Part shown: positions 46,980 through 60,699 of the stretch, in pieces
How positions within the stretch are numbered: the first letter of the stretch is position 1
Layout of the letters: each line of letters begins with the position of its first letter
Assembly: GCA_029204225.1 (NCBI GenBank)
Contig: CM055092.1
Span: 71,806,308-71,870,307, forward strand
Direction: 5' to 3'
Origin: Diphasiastrum complanatum
Lineage: Eukaryota > Streptophyta > Lycopodiopsida > Lycopodiales > Lycopodiaceae
DNA: 64,000 bases
The notes under the pieces: model-generated
Database searches by the model: none
What the model saw: only the letters and a program-made list of their open reading frames with translations
Told to the model about the DNA's origin: nothing
Program-made: the position numbers and the translations under genes

Positions 46980-48250
46980 CCTGCAGCATGAACCTAGTGT
47001 TAGAGTATCTCTAGCAGCTATAGATATTGACAATGCATAGTGGCATCCGTGCAGGGAGAGGTGGAGGAGACATTGATGAGACACTACACATATGAGATGC
47101 CACGAGGTGTTTGTTGCACAAGGCCTAGTGCTAGTTCATAGGGACATGGACAGAGGCACACACATGACTTCGCGATAGATTCCAACACCAGACATATAGG
47201 ACTTGGTAGAAGAATTGGTGATGATGCGGGGATTGGGACAATGGTAGGGCCAGAGGCTGATATGGATGCGGACAAATATGATTATGATGGGACCGATGGT
47301 TTGGAAAACTTGGACTCTTAGTTGCTAAGGGCTCTTGACATAGAGTTGTCCACTAGGGGTGCTGTCGAGACGATGCAAGAGAATGCCTATCGTCTAGAGC
47401 CACTTGTAGACGAGTCTCATGATGGGCACAAGGACTATTTGTGCATTGAGAGAGGGTATGGAGGAGTGTTTGGTATGGCGGGTGACTCCATTACTCCCTT
47501 TAAGTAGTATTTCCTTGATGATGAGCTACTCAAGAAAAATGATCTAGATGTAGTGACCCTAGCTAGGGCCAATGCAATATTTATGGAGTTGGGTGAGACC
47601 ATCGACAGTCATGACAGACCCACCATGATAGACATTCTTTTGGGGAGGGAAATACTTGTTGCAACACCACATGCACCACCATGATCACCGCTATCATCAT
47701 CACGTCCAACATCCACTACGACAGGGTCAAGGTTGGGCACCACTCCCAAGCTTTCACTCGACACCAAGTCAAAAACGACAACACCATGAGTGGAGATAGC
47801 AAACAACATGCCTTGCATCATTAGTTGGATTAGCGGGGCACCCCACAACAACACTGCCGACACTTTCAAGATTTGTGGAGCCCTATGTTTCATCATACCT
47901 ATCCCAAACTTCATGCTCATGTGGCAGACCTCATGGCGGACCTAGAAATTCCGGCGTTGTCAGGGGTTTAGAGATTGCTAGAGGTTCAAAGGTCAAGATA
48001 TTTAATCAGGCTGGTAGATCTTCTAGGAGTTTCAATTTTCGTAAATCTAGAGGACGTCCACCATCCACTAGCACCAGAGGCAAAGGCAAGCCTAGGGCTA
48101 AGCCACACCATGGCTACTCCTCAAAGTCCACTAGAGAGGACAAGGGTGTGTTACACTTCGAGTCGGAGGATGAGGCACATACTATTGAGGATGAGGCTAT
48201 TTGAGAATGGAGATCAGACTACAGTTGAGATGTGCCACATATGATGTACT
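46980..48250 (+). pseudogene. Decayed coding-like region, unidentified
   Basis: Fragments in shifting frames on plus: DSNTRHIGLGRRIGDDAG, LLRALDIELSTRGAVETMQE, KDYLCIERGYGGVFGMAG, NDLDVVTLARANAIFMELGE, and a basic end SRSFNFRKSRGRPPSTS followed by an acidic HFESEDEAHTIEDEA to 48201. Mobile-element origin is likely from context, but I do not recognise a family. Confidence 0.3.
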
Positions 48251-48456
48251 GCATATTTGGCACCTCATTTCACATTTATATATCATAGTCGTTGCTCTAT
48301 GGTTTCTCTATTTTTTATGCATTTTGCATTGAATATGTTGTGTGTTTATGTATGTGAGAATGAGTCAGATATGCTTCAAGCTTGTTCTTGCAAGTCTTGT
48401 AATTAAAAAACTTTTGTTCAATTTCCATCTATTTTCTCATTCTTTGTAGTATTAAA

Positions 48457-49253
48457 TGTTAAAATTGGAAAAACAAATCATATTGATTTCTTGGCTTGCT
48501 ACAAATGTTGTACCATGCAAGTATGTAGCTCATAAATGCAAAATGCCAAGTTTGGCCTATATAGAACTCGAGCTACATGGTTATGTAATGTCTAGTTTGA
48601 AGAATACAACTTGCATATAGTTTGTAGACATAGAATTGGCAAAGTCATGCTTGTAGAAACTCGTGGCAATTCATATGCATTAATTGTAAGTGATCCATAG
48701 TGACATGCAAGGCATGCACAAAGTATAATGGACACGTGCATGATGATTTGTACTTTGTTAGTTAGAACTAGTACACTTGTAAAAAGTTGGTAGAATTTCA
48801 TGCATGGCAAGTGACAAATGTCACAGAGACTCTAGATGTCACTTTAGTTGTCATTTTGGAATGGATAGATGTGGTTCTACCTCGAGCTACCTCAAACTCC
48901 ATAAATATGTGTAGCTCTCCTCACAATCAATGATGAAGAACCAAAGTTTTGTAGCTACCTCATACCATTCTGGATCTAAACTATTTTGCTTGTTAACTCT
49001 CTAGCTCTCTCTCTCTCTCTAACTCATGTTGAAGCTAATGCTAATACACTAAAATCTTGTACTTTTGTTCATTCTTTGATTCATTGCTATCATAATTTGA
49101 TGCTTAGCATGCTAGATTGTGGTTAAGCCATTTCTTCTGAACTAGATCTTGCTAAACAATCTAGAATCAGGTTACTGTGCTAATCACAAAGCTTAATCAA
49201 GATCAATCATACTTGTGGACATTCCCCACACGTGAATTCTGGAAATTTTGTCA
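48457..49253 (+). repeat. Solo LTR, family S (copy 2), TSD TTAAA
   Basis: 797 bp, same family and orientation as 19723-20519, from TGTTAAAATTG to TTTTGTCA. Flanked by TTAAA at 48452-48456 and 49254-49258. Confidence 0.92.
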
Positions 49254-49492
49254 TTAAAGAATGGTTGTAGTGTCATAAATGTAGTGTTAATCATGGAACG
49301 GTAGTGCTCAGGGCCTCAATGAAGCATTGTATTTTCTCGTCACTTGCTAATGGACAAGAACAAAACAATTTTGTAAGCATTGATGTCAAGCATTTGTAGA
49401 GCCAATTATTACTTCGTCTTGATGTGGTTGTGGAGTTGTTTCTGTTCGAACACTACAATCATATTAACTCTAATCCACCAAAGATAAAGCTT

Positions 49493-49638
<146 letters not shown>

Positions 49639-49639
49639 A

Positions 49640-51800
49640 AGTATAACAAGATTTAATCCCAACAATTAGCAAATCCAAGTAATAACAAAAATCCAAAGAA
49701 ATCATGAGAGATGGAGCAAGGAGAAGAAGAGTAAGGACATTCAATTTGTAAACCAACAGAGGTTCCACCTGCTTGATTGAAATGAACATGAAAATGAATT
49801 TCAAAGTACCACTATATGTAGTAGATTTCAGGGCTTTGGCCTCAAATCCTATTGGCCAGTTTTTGCCTCCCTTATTATTTGAAATGTGAAATTTGGGGGG
49901 AACCCTTTTTTATTTACTAGCTTGACGATTATGCTTTGCGACATTTAATTCCCACAAAAAGGCCTAAATTCCTTTCAATTAACTTTTAACTAATCAAATA
50001 ACTATGTGATCATTGGGTTGGACGTACACACGCAGGGTGCCAAATCCCTCTCACTTATTAACTAGGGTTAGGGTTGCCTTGGGATCCGCATACCCTCCAA
50101 CAATCCTCCTTGTTCGAATCCTAAAGCCTTTGCATTGTGTGCATGTACATGGTATCTTTTCATTGTATTATGGTTGAAACCGGTCCAATAATCCAATTGC
50201 CAATGGTAAGTGATATTGTAGCACAAATTCTTTGATGTCATTCATGTGAAAATTGACAAACGAAGCTTTCAGTTTGAACTCTTGTCTAAGATGAGTAATG
50301 ATCTCACTTAGTTTTTCTTTCATGATGAAATGATCAAAATCAAACAATCAATCATATACTCAATTGATTGATTGCCCACTCAATCACTCGTTGGATTATT
50401 GAAAATTTATCGATTAATTAATACTCGGATCAAGTTAGTTAGTGATAAAGGCCTATACAACCAATGGAGTGCTAGACGTGTGGGTAAGATGGTTGTGAAA
50501 TCAAATTTATCTCCCTTGAAATATGCATTCACCCTTTCTAGTTATGGTTGCTTTGTATGCAATACGATGTTCCTCATTCAATTCCACTCACTTAGCTATG
50601 CAACCAACACTTGGATTCACTCACAACTGTATGAGAAAAGTCTAGATCCATTCTCATTCATATGACTATCTCCCTGCCATTTGATTGATATGATACCCAT
50701 GACTTTCATCGAGTCATCATCGTAAAATGTACAAGTACAAAGTCACGATTATGATTAAGAAATGTTATCACAAAGTGATTAATACTCGGATCGAGATAGC
50801 TACTGTTATTACTCAATCGATTAAGTTTTGATGCAAATCCAGAGTTTGATCGATCATAGAGTCAATCACTTGATATTAATATTCAATTATTTGATTAATT
50901 GATAGACTATTAGGTAGGATGATTATATGTATGATCAAGTGATTGCTCGATAAAATGATTAATACAAAACACTCATTTCATAATGGAAACTTTTATAGAG
51001 TGAATAAATATTCGAATCGAGATGGCTAGTGATTGGATCGAGTGAATAGTCAAATTGAACGAATTACTCACAAATACAATCATTTAAACCTTGCAACCTT
51101 GGAGGTTTACTCTTTATATCATAATCAAATCAGTCAATCATATTCTTGACGACCATTAATCAACGTGTTTACTACAATTGTAAATGATATTTCAGTGAAT
51201 AATTATGACTTTATATAAGGTTATATAGGTCACACACCAATAACGAGAAAAAATATCATATAGGTCACATATCACTAAGGTCTTCAATATATCATAAATG
51301 CTTTTGATCATGAATCTAAATGACCCTATGCAACCGCCATTTAGGAGGTCACATGATAACAAATCATATTCTCACTTTGACCATATAATTATGTCATGAA
51401 ATCACACCAAATCTATGACACCTAGATTTGTAACAAATCTAGATTTTCATGACATCATCGATTTGATATAATATTGTGTCATAAAATCTCAAAAGACTTG
51501 TCAAATTAGTTGTTTAATAAAAATATGTACTATCATTATAACTCATGAATTTTTCTTTTATGTCAAATCTCAATTTTTTTTTTAATAAAATATAAAATTT
51601 GTAAAAGTTGTTTTTGTGAAAATCAAGTACTTTCACAATGACCCATGACTTTATCTTGTATGTCCACTTGGTCAAGATTGTGAAAGGAGGTTTTTGGTTG
51701 AGGTGAAGTTGCAGAAGTCAGTCGAGAAGGAGTTGCAGGAGTCGGGCAAAAGCTGATGGAGGGGCTTGGGAATTTATTTTTTTTATAGGATTTCTTTGTT
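49640..51800. other. AT-rich intergenic DNA with a dispersed short repeat
   Basis: No gene supported. A motif near TAATACTCGGATCGAGATAG with following TAGTGAT recurs in diverged form near 50420, 50781 and 51007. Confidence 0.5.
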
Positions 51801-52238
51801 AAATATAGGTAAGTTTGTGTCTAAGGGTTAGGATTTGTGAGTGTATTTGTGTTGTTTGTTGGGAATTCTCGTGAAAGAGAATTTTCTTTTTTTGGAAGGC
51901 GGCTGTCTCCCGCGGTTTCCTTCTGTTCGGTGTGCTTACAAAGTTCGTGGCAGCGTGGAGGTTCTGTTACAGATTGATTCACTTGGATGACATTGCTTGT
52001 TGTGTGTTCAAACATCTAACACTGATAAACTCCTGTTCGTTTTGCCTGTTTTATTGCTTTTTCAGGGTTTGGTTGCTTGCAATACGATGTTGTATGTAGA
52101 TCGTGGAGTCTTCAGGTCATTTTTCAAGTCAGATTGAGGTAATCGTGTTCTGTCGATCCAGAGTTGAAGGCGGGTCAGGGTTTTGTGTCAGCTCGGTCCA
52201 GATTGGATTTAGATAGGCATTTTCAGTTGCTGTTTCAT

Positions 52239-52495
52239 GGCAGTCGGTTGAGATTTGCTGCTTCATTGCCATCGTTTGAGATTTGTTGTTGTATGCTAGT
52301 CGGTCGAGAGTTTGTGCTCATGGTAGTCGGTCGAGATTTGCTGCTTCATTGCCATCGGTTGAGATTTGTCATTGTATGCTAGTAGGTCGAGAGTTTGTGC
52401 TCATGTTAGCTGGTTGAGATGGCTTTGAAGCCAGTCGGTCGAGAGTTTGTGCTCATGGCAGCCGGTCGAGATGGCTTTGAAGCCAGCTGGTCGAG
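52239..52495. repeat. Compound tandem repeats (GTCGGTCGAG units)
   Basis: Units such as AGTCGGTCGAGAGTTTGTGC, GAGATTTGCTGCTTCATTGC and GAGATGGCTTTGAAGCCAG recur two to four times each over about 260 bp. Confidence 0.85.
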
Positions 52496-52844
52496 AACTG
52501 AAGGAGAAAGCTCTAGTGAGGAAGTGCAGGAGCGTGAGGGCTCGGACGAGGGAGTGCAGGGGTGTTGGCTCATTGGCAGGTTTCATTTGCAGGGCCATGG
52601 TTTTGTAGATCGTTGGCATGGAGGCTCGTGTGCAGATTGTCTAGGGCGCGTTCAGGTCTGTAGGCCTTGTAGTTGTGGTTAGGCATGTGGCTTGGTCAGA
52701 GAGTCATCCATGTTGTCACAGGTATGTGGTGCGGTCAGTGAGCTATCCATGTATTTGGCTCAATAATCTGATTGTGAAGGTATTGGTCAGTTAGTGAGGC
52801 ATCTTCTGTTCGGTCAGGAAGGAGACAACAATCGGCTGAGGTCG

Positions 52845-53088
52845 CAGTCTTAGTTTCACTTCAAAGGAGGTGGAAGTGACAACAGTAGCTTGTTGTATGG
52901 GAAATGCATATGTTGCATTGGGGCGATATGACAAGGCTGTGGTTTCTTATCAGAAGGCTTTCAGCATGTTTAAATCTGTCAAAGGAGAGACACATGTTGC
53001 AGTTGTGTCAAAATACATAAGGCTTGCAGATGTATCGTTGAAAATAGAAAGCAGCGTGCTGCTGTATGTGAAACAAGAAACGAGCTAG
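52845..53088 (+). pseudogene. TPR fragment resembling plant kinesin-light-chain-related proteins
   Basis: A short intronless frame: VACCMGNAYVALGRYDKAVV, SYQKAFSMFKSVKGETH, then SKYIRLADVSLKIE. The spacing GNAY...GRYD.A...YQKA...F...KGE.H is that of one TPR unit in kinesin-light-chain-related proteins, which bind microtubule partners. The rest of such a protein is absent. The frame ends after a changed reading (VKQETS), while the next frame reads RAAVCETRNELEQVL. It looks like a captured or processed gene piece next to the repeats at 52.2-52.5 kb. Confidence 0.55.
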
Positions 53089-53089
53089 A

Positions 53090-53862
53090 ACAAGTTTTGT
53101 GCCTTTTGCAAAGATCCCAACAAGCTTTGTGCCATATGTCGGTTGTTTGGGTTGTGTGAGGGCGTTTGCAGGTCGTTGAACTGCCCAACAGGTTGTAGAA
53201 GGAGATTGTGGCCCGATGGGTTTTAGAATCAGATTGAATAGGTACGTTCAGATAGTCTGGTGCAAAATAAAAAAGATGATGACAGATCTAGATAGGTAGA
53301 GCATTTGGGTATGGATCTGGTTGAGAAGAACATTGCAGCAGGTATGGAATAAAGATGTGGATGTGTTCAAGCGGCAACGGGCACCAAATGTTGATAGATT
53401 CTCTTCTTTAGAATATGTTTACTAGTTCTTTCTTGTTTCTTGTTTACAAGAACTATTTTCTGCCTGTTTAGAGGCTTGTTGGCATTTTCTTGAATGTTAG
53501 CTTCTTAGTTCAATGCCAAAACCAGGCAGAAGGGACTAATATTGATGTAGTAAATGTCCTGCCTGCTGCAATATCAAGTGAACAGATCCTTAAAAGGCTG
53601 AAACTACTCTACAAATGCATTAACCTACAACTAGAAACAAAAACTAAATGGACAGCTTCTTGAAATCTGAAAACTAAACTAGCATACACATTACCACTGC
53701 AAGAAACAAAGCAAAAAACTAACTAAACTAGAAAGCATATTAAAAGTCCAAGAATCAAGAAACACTCATTTCTTGATTCTTGGACACCCCAAGAACATCA
53801 AGAACTGGAATGTCTAGGATAAGCAAGATCTGCTCCACAAATCCAGCCTATTAAGTTTACCT
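53090..53862. other. No recognised gene
   Basis: AT-rich, with no supported frame. On minus, TTTGGTGCCCGTTGCC near 53374-53388 resembles a Gypsy primer-binding site, but no LTR pair supports it. Confidence 0.4.
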
Positions 53863-54066
53863 GAATGCTGATTCCTACATTAATCCACAAGAAAACAAGA
53901 AATCTAATCCACAACTACAATCCTCCACAAAGGGTAGGAAGGGCAAGATCATTAATGCATCACTGAATGCTGATTCCTACATTAATCCACAAGAAAACAA
54001 GAAATCTAATCCACAACTACAATCCTCCACAAAGGGTAGGAAGGGCAAGATCATTAATGCATCACT
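53863..54066. repeat. Perfect 102-bp tandem duplication
   Basis: GAATGCTGATTCC...ATGCATCACT occurs twice back to back, 53863-53964 and 53965-54066, without visible differences. Recent in origin. Confidence 0.95.
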
Positions 54067-54557
54067 CAAGAAACAAGAATGATCAAGGAGCTCAAGAATG
54101 CATCAGAACTCATGGAAGATCTTCTCATTTTAGCATGGAGTTGATACATTTACAAAAGCTCCCCTTCTACAAAGGGGGAGTCTCTTAAATAAGCAAGAGA
54201 GCTCCTTAGGTGGCATCCTAGTGGCATTTTCATATTACACAAATTACAAGTGGAATTATGCTCTCCACTAGATGTCACCATCAAAAGGTGGCTCACTCTA
54301 CTTTTCTAAGATGGGCCTACTTGCATTTATTATCTTGCCTAGAAATACTAGTTCCTACATGGTCATTCCATCTTTTGAGATTCACCATGAGGCTTACACA
54401 GTTTCTACTTGACAATATTAACTAGTATTCCTCAGCTCTCATACTCGGCTCTTAGTCTTCATCCATCTCGTCTTCTCAGAGACCTCCTTGGTCTAAGGTG
54501 AGAGGTGCTCTTGGGTAGCTCTGATCAATTATCTTGGGGATTCGTCAGAATCGGCCA
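54067..54557. other. No recognised gene
   Basis: Flank of CACTA B's truncated end; nothing supported. Confidence 0.4.
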
Positions 54558-56128
54558 ACACTAATGGATTGGCATGTCAAAAATTGATCTACGGATGATG
54601 TGATGCGAGTACCAAGTGATTCACCTGCATGGAAACATATTGAAGACCAATGGCCCGAGTTTAAAAACGAACCTCGTAATATGAGATTTGGCCTAGCTAT
54701 GGATGGCGTAAATCCTTTTAGCGTTCAAGCGTCAACTTGGTCCACATGGCCAGTTGTGCTCGTTAATTATAACATACCTCCATGGTTGAGTATTAAAACG
54801 AGAGACTTGTTATTGGCTTTATTGATTCCAGGAAAGTACAAGGCCAAAAACATGGATGTGTATCTTGCATCTTTGGTCGATGAATTGTGCATTCTTTGAA
54901 ATGTTATTCACGCTTACGACATCTCGAGACCTTTACAACAATGGAACTTTGTTGTTCGTGGAATTCTAATGTGGACGATGCATGACTACCCTGGTTTAAG
55001 CGAATGTTCAGGTATCTATATAATGAATCTAATCTGTTTTAGGGTTTAATGTTTGAGTATATTTAACTAAGCTTATGTTTAATTTGGTTTATGAACTATG
55101 CAGGTTTAACCACATCGGGAAAATGGCATGGTGAATGGCTTAAACATCACGACGTTAATTCTTCATGGAATGAATCCATTGATGGTATGAAACGTTTGTC
55201 TATTTTTTATAAATTACCCTATTGGAGGAATTTATTGATAAACCATCTATTGGATCCTATGCATATATCCAAAAACGTCAGTGAATCCTTATGGAACCAC
55301 ATCATTGGGATAAAAGACAACTCTGCAGCTTGTAAAGATCTACAAGCGGCCGATGTGAAAAGACCCTATTGGATTCAATACACCGAAGGTGGAGATGAGA
55401 TTCTACCTAGCGTGCAAATGAGAACTCCAACTGGCTATGCACATTCTTTATGCAAGTCATTTACCAAAGATGGTAAATTAAGTGGATTGAAATCACATGA
55501 TTGGCATAAGATGTTGCAATTCATACTTCCAATTTCTATTCGAGGTCTCTTCAACGTTGACGTACGAAATACGCTTTACAATTTGTCATCGATGATTAGG
55601 TTTGTATATTTTTTTAAGCACTTGTATAAATATGTGATATTTCAATTTTTTTATGTGTTAAACAACCTAATGTACTATCAATCTTCAAAAGAAATAAAAC
55701 ATAGTGAATTGGATTCCATGAAAATCCAAATGATCGAAATGGTATGTTTGTTGGAAAGAGATTTTCCAACTTCTTTTTTGGATATACAAGTTCATCTTCT
55801 AGTGCATTTGGTCGAAGAAGTATCAATTGCAGGACCTGTGCACACGAGATGGATGTTCTACCTTGAGCGCTTTATGAAAGTTTTGAAGGGCTTTGTGAGA
55901 CAAAAGGCAAGGCCAAAAGGTAGCATTGCAGAAAGTTGGCTTGTACAGGAATCTTTGTTTTATATCACCGAAATAATCTCACAATTGCATCCTGCAAGTC
56001 CAAAAATGTGGTGCGAAGAAGAAGATGAACGTGTTCAGGGTGAAGTACCACCAGGAAATGGTGTGCAAAAAAGACTTTCACCTCAATTAAAAGAGAAGAT
56101 TGACACATTCATATTATATAATTGTTGA
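54558..56128 (+). pseudogene. tnp2 transposase with DUF4218-like C-terminal part
   Basis: Follows element A's tnp2: MRFGLAMDGVNPFSVQAS, VLVNYNIPPWLSIKTRDLL, a TGA at 54897, ILMWTMHDYPGLSECSG, and an intron (55013 to TATGCAG at 55104). Relative to A, about 200 bp just after the intron are missing (the FGGRGDNPL part). A further 51 bp are missing between EILPSV and QMRTPTG. It keeps HHDVNSSWNESIDGMKRLS and the uninterrupted site HIIGIKDNSAACKDLQ, where A carries the LTR element. The 3' part has LLERDFPTSFLDIQVHLLVH, HTRWMFYLERFMKVLKGFV and KGSIAESWLVQESLFYI, the DUF4218 signature of plant CACTA transposases. It ends at 56128. A stop replacing Arg (CGA to TGA) near the start also disables it. 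Confidence 0.85.
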
Positions 56129-56131
56129 CAG

Positions 56132-57360
56132 ATGGAAAAGTGGATTTCAAGGTATGAAGAAGCCAAAAAGGAAAGAAACACAACATTGAAACGAAGAAGA
56201 AATATCAATCGAAGAAGAAGGACATTGGAGAACGACGAACCTTTGGAGCCTTTACCTTCAAAATGCTTTCGTGAATGGGTTTCTGATCTGATGCTAAAAG
56301 CATCTAAAAACGAAGAAGAAGTGACCGAATTAGAATGGGAATTTGTTCGCGGATGTGGATGGAAGGTTAGTGTAATATTGTTTTTGTGAAGTTTTGTTTT
56401 TGTACTACTAAATATATGAATAGTATTTCTAATTACACACATTTGTTTTTTTCTTGTGTCTTAGTATACATCATACACTACCATGTGGGCATAGGAACAT
56501 CATTATCGTGTTGAGAGAGTTGACAACAAGCGACGTACATATGATTGTGGTATAATGGCCAACTTTCAACAAGAGAGTTGTTCTAGTGCGAGGGAACCTA
56601 ATGTCATTTCGGACGACCTAGACTATGTCGGCACATTGCAACATATTTATGAAGTCGATTACGAGACTAACGGAAAATATTTTATTTTTGACGTAAAATG
56701 GTTTAAGGTCATCTATCGTGGAAGCAACGCCACGATTAGAAATGATAACTCAAAGTTTTTTTGAATTGACTCAACAAGATGTATATCGATGGACTCTCAT
56801 GACACTTTAGTATTGCCACGACATTGCGAACAACTGACTCTAAAATTTCAATGTCACTAATATTCGCAATCCAATTATTTATGTATCAATCTTATATGAC
56901 TAGCTTAATTTTTTTTTAATTCTTTGGCAGATTATATTCCATCTAGATCGAATAGACCCAAGATGGTGGTATGTGATCCAACTTAATGCAAGAAAACGAT
57001 GCTTGTTTGAAGGAAAAAAGATATTGTTGAATTGGATACACACGACTAACCACAACCCAATTTTGGCGACGTTTTGGAAGAACCTGAACCACTCATCCAA
57101 ACTCCAAATGATGTCGAAATGATGGGAGAAGGAGGTACAAATGAAAATGATGAGATTCCTACGATCGTACAAGACCAAATTGGGGGTAATTTGAGGACCC
57201 CACGTTTGAATGAGATATAATTAGAAGAAGAATATGAGGGTAACTCACATCATCAAAGAGACACGATCGAAAATTTACGATTATACCTAGACCTAGATTC
57301 AGATGAGTGTCAAGACTTGTGTGATGACGAAAATGATGTAAATGATGAGAATGATCTATG
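56132..57360 (+). pseudogene. Continuation with DUF4216-like region of CACTA B
   Basis: A basic stretch (RNINRRRRTLENDEP) precedes a GTTAGT donor near 56365. Beyond it, NKRRTYDCGIMANFQQ and DYVGTLQHIYEVDYETNGKY with FDVKWFKVIYRG match DUF4216, the domain usually next to DUF4218 in CACTA transposases. Later blocks are weaker (DVLEEPEPLIQTPNDVEMMG), and an acidic tail (DLDSDECQDLCDDENDVNDE) ends at 57360. Stops and frameshifts interrupt it. It probably belongs to the same transcription unit as tnp2. Confidence 0.7.
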
Positions 57361-57985
57361 ATTATCTATCATTCTTTTTTTTATATTCATCGCAATACTT
57401 TTTATGTATAGTTTTATAGATAGAGTTGAATGTGATGATTATAATACCCGAACCTTGCAACTTATGTCCTATTTCAGAATGTCACCGCATATTCCCTCCC
57501 TGCGGCGTGTAGATTTTTCCATGCAAGTTGGAAATATTAGAACCTCGTCTTTAACAGGAGAAAAGTAAGGGCTCCACACCTTCCTAGGATTGGGGATTTT
57601 TATTATCTACATTTCACCTTTGCATATTAATTAATTGCTAGCGTATGCGATAAAACACGCTATTGCTTTGAACAAAATAAAAATTATGAATTACATTTAA
57701 TTTCTTACTATGTTAGATAACGCATTCCAATAATAAAACAAATTGAAACAACACAAACTCACCAGTAAAGTCACTCGAAGCTTAGGTGCAAACATGCAAT
57801 TGCTCGCTCTTTAAACCCTTGCTCTCTCTTTTTTGAATATTTTTGTCACATGCACAAGCAATTAAAAAATAACACTATATTACACAATTGAACCATTATT
57901 ATAAGCAAATTCGAACATACAATTACCATCAAACACTATCTAGTCATCTACTATTATAAATCTTAATCAAAACACACTCACACAC

Positions 57986-57988
<3 letters not shown>
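57361..57988. other. AT-rich 3' region of CACTA B
   Basis: No gene supported; leads into the microsatellite cluster. Confidence 0.5.
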
Positions 57989-59166
<1,178 letters not shown>

Positions 59167-59171
59167 CACTT

Positions 59172-59447
59172 GGACGTCGGATTTCGACGTCCATGTTGGA
59201 TCACACGTTTTTTTTTTTTTAAATCTATGATAGGTCATATCCACATCTGCACGTCGGAGTCCGACATGTCGGACTCCGACGTGCCTTTAAAAAATTGGTT
59301 GTTGCCCATATTTCCCGATCGCCAGACTCTGATTTTTGGATTTTTTATTGGGACGTCGTATTTCGACGTGTCGGATTGCGACAGATTATGATATTTTTGA
59401 GCATACGTTGGACGCCCACGTCGGAATCTGCGCGATATGTTATTGTG
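59172..59447. repeat. Palindromic subterminal repeats and 3' terminus of CACTA B
   Basis: GGACGTCGGATTTCGACGTC at 59172, ACGTCGGAGTCCGACATGTC near 59252, then GGACGTCGTATTTCGACGTG near 59351, CCCACGTCGGA near 59416 and the terminus. Confidence 0.75.
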
Positions 59448-59969
59448 GAGCAATGGAAATGGAACCTACCTATGGATCTTAATGATCTCTCCAAAAGTGA
59501 TTTTTAACACCTATTTTACTATTGCGTGACTTTGTGGATTAAGAGGATGAAAGCTTGAGCTAATGATCAGTCTTATTGTGATAGCATGATTAGGAAATGT
59601 CAATCAAGAATTCAAACATCCACAAGACAACGTATACAATGTAATTATGATAGACTGACTACCTATGTAATTATGATAGACACATTAAAAGAAAAATTGA
59701 TTGTCATTGCCCATCACTGCTAACTCTCATTTAATTGTCATTGTGACTATCTATTAAATCTAACAAATTATTATTTTATTTAATTAATCACTATGGTATA
59801 CATTAGTGCTTGTTTTTTAGGCAGTATATTTGATTTTGGCAACAAAATAGTCACAAGCCTACATAAAAAACCACGTTGATTAACATTTAATATTTATTTA
59901 TGAACAATTTTCAAAGACCTTTGAAATCACTAGAAGCCATGTTTCAAGAACAAGCACAATCCCTTATGG
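59448..59969. other. No gene seen
   Basis: AT-rich flank of CACTA B. Confidence 0.5.
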
Positions 59970-60680
59970 AAACTTATTATTTATTTGAATTTGACGATAT
60001 GATTGATTGCGGAAGGATTGATCACCGAGGGAACATTATATCAATTTCTTTTCTTAGGCCAACTTAAAAATTTCGCTTTTTGATAGTTTGACAACACCTT
60101 GGTTGATAAATTGTGGCCAAGATTAATATACTGCATAGAAAAAAAATTAGGGTTGCCCCCCACATTGAGATCTAAAAAACATTTATTTCTAATACTTTGA
60201 AAACATCTTGGCTAATCAATCACCTTCCATGGTTAAAATACAAAATTGCATGAAAAACCAAATTGTTTAGGACGACTATAAAAATTGTTGTTCGGTAGTA
60301 TTTTGCACCCTTGTTGATCCATTGTTTGATGAATGGTTAGCCAAAATTACATTATTGTATTAAAATGAATTATTTATAGAGTCCTAAAAATAATTGTTGT
60401 TGATGCTTTGAAAACACTTTGGTTGATCAATAGGTGGATGATTGATAAGTCGAGGATAAATTATTGCTTGAAAAGACAATGTGTTCAGAATTGGCCATAT
60501 GCCCAATTCCAAAAAAAAAAAAATTGATACGTCTAAATACTTTGGTTGATCAATTGTTTCAGCAAAGGTTTTTAAAACTATTGCAACATTTAAAAGAATC
60601 ACTTATAATAGTTTAAAAAGACCTTGGCTAATCAATTGCTAGATGATTGATCAAGCAAGGTTATTAAACGACATCAAAAG
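59970..60680. repeat. Degenerate ~105-bp tandem repeats
   Basis: CTTGGTTGATCAAT-like cores recur at about 60103, 60206, 60311, 60418, 60540 and 60622. Each is preceded by TTTGAAAACA-type sequence and followed by GGTTGGATGATTGAT-type sequence. Individual copies are strongly diverged. Confidence 0.65.
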
Positions 60681-60699
60681 ATAATTGCTCTAAAAGAGA

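Noticed and set aside
53374-53400. Minus-strand Gypsy LTR edge with TTTGGTGCCCGTTGCC primer site
   Set aside because: No LTR partner, no interior domains; the match alone is weak.
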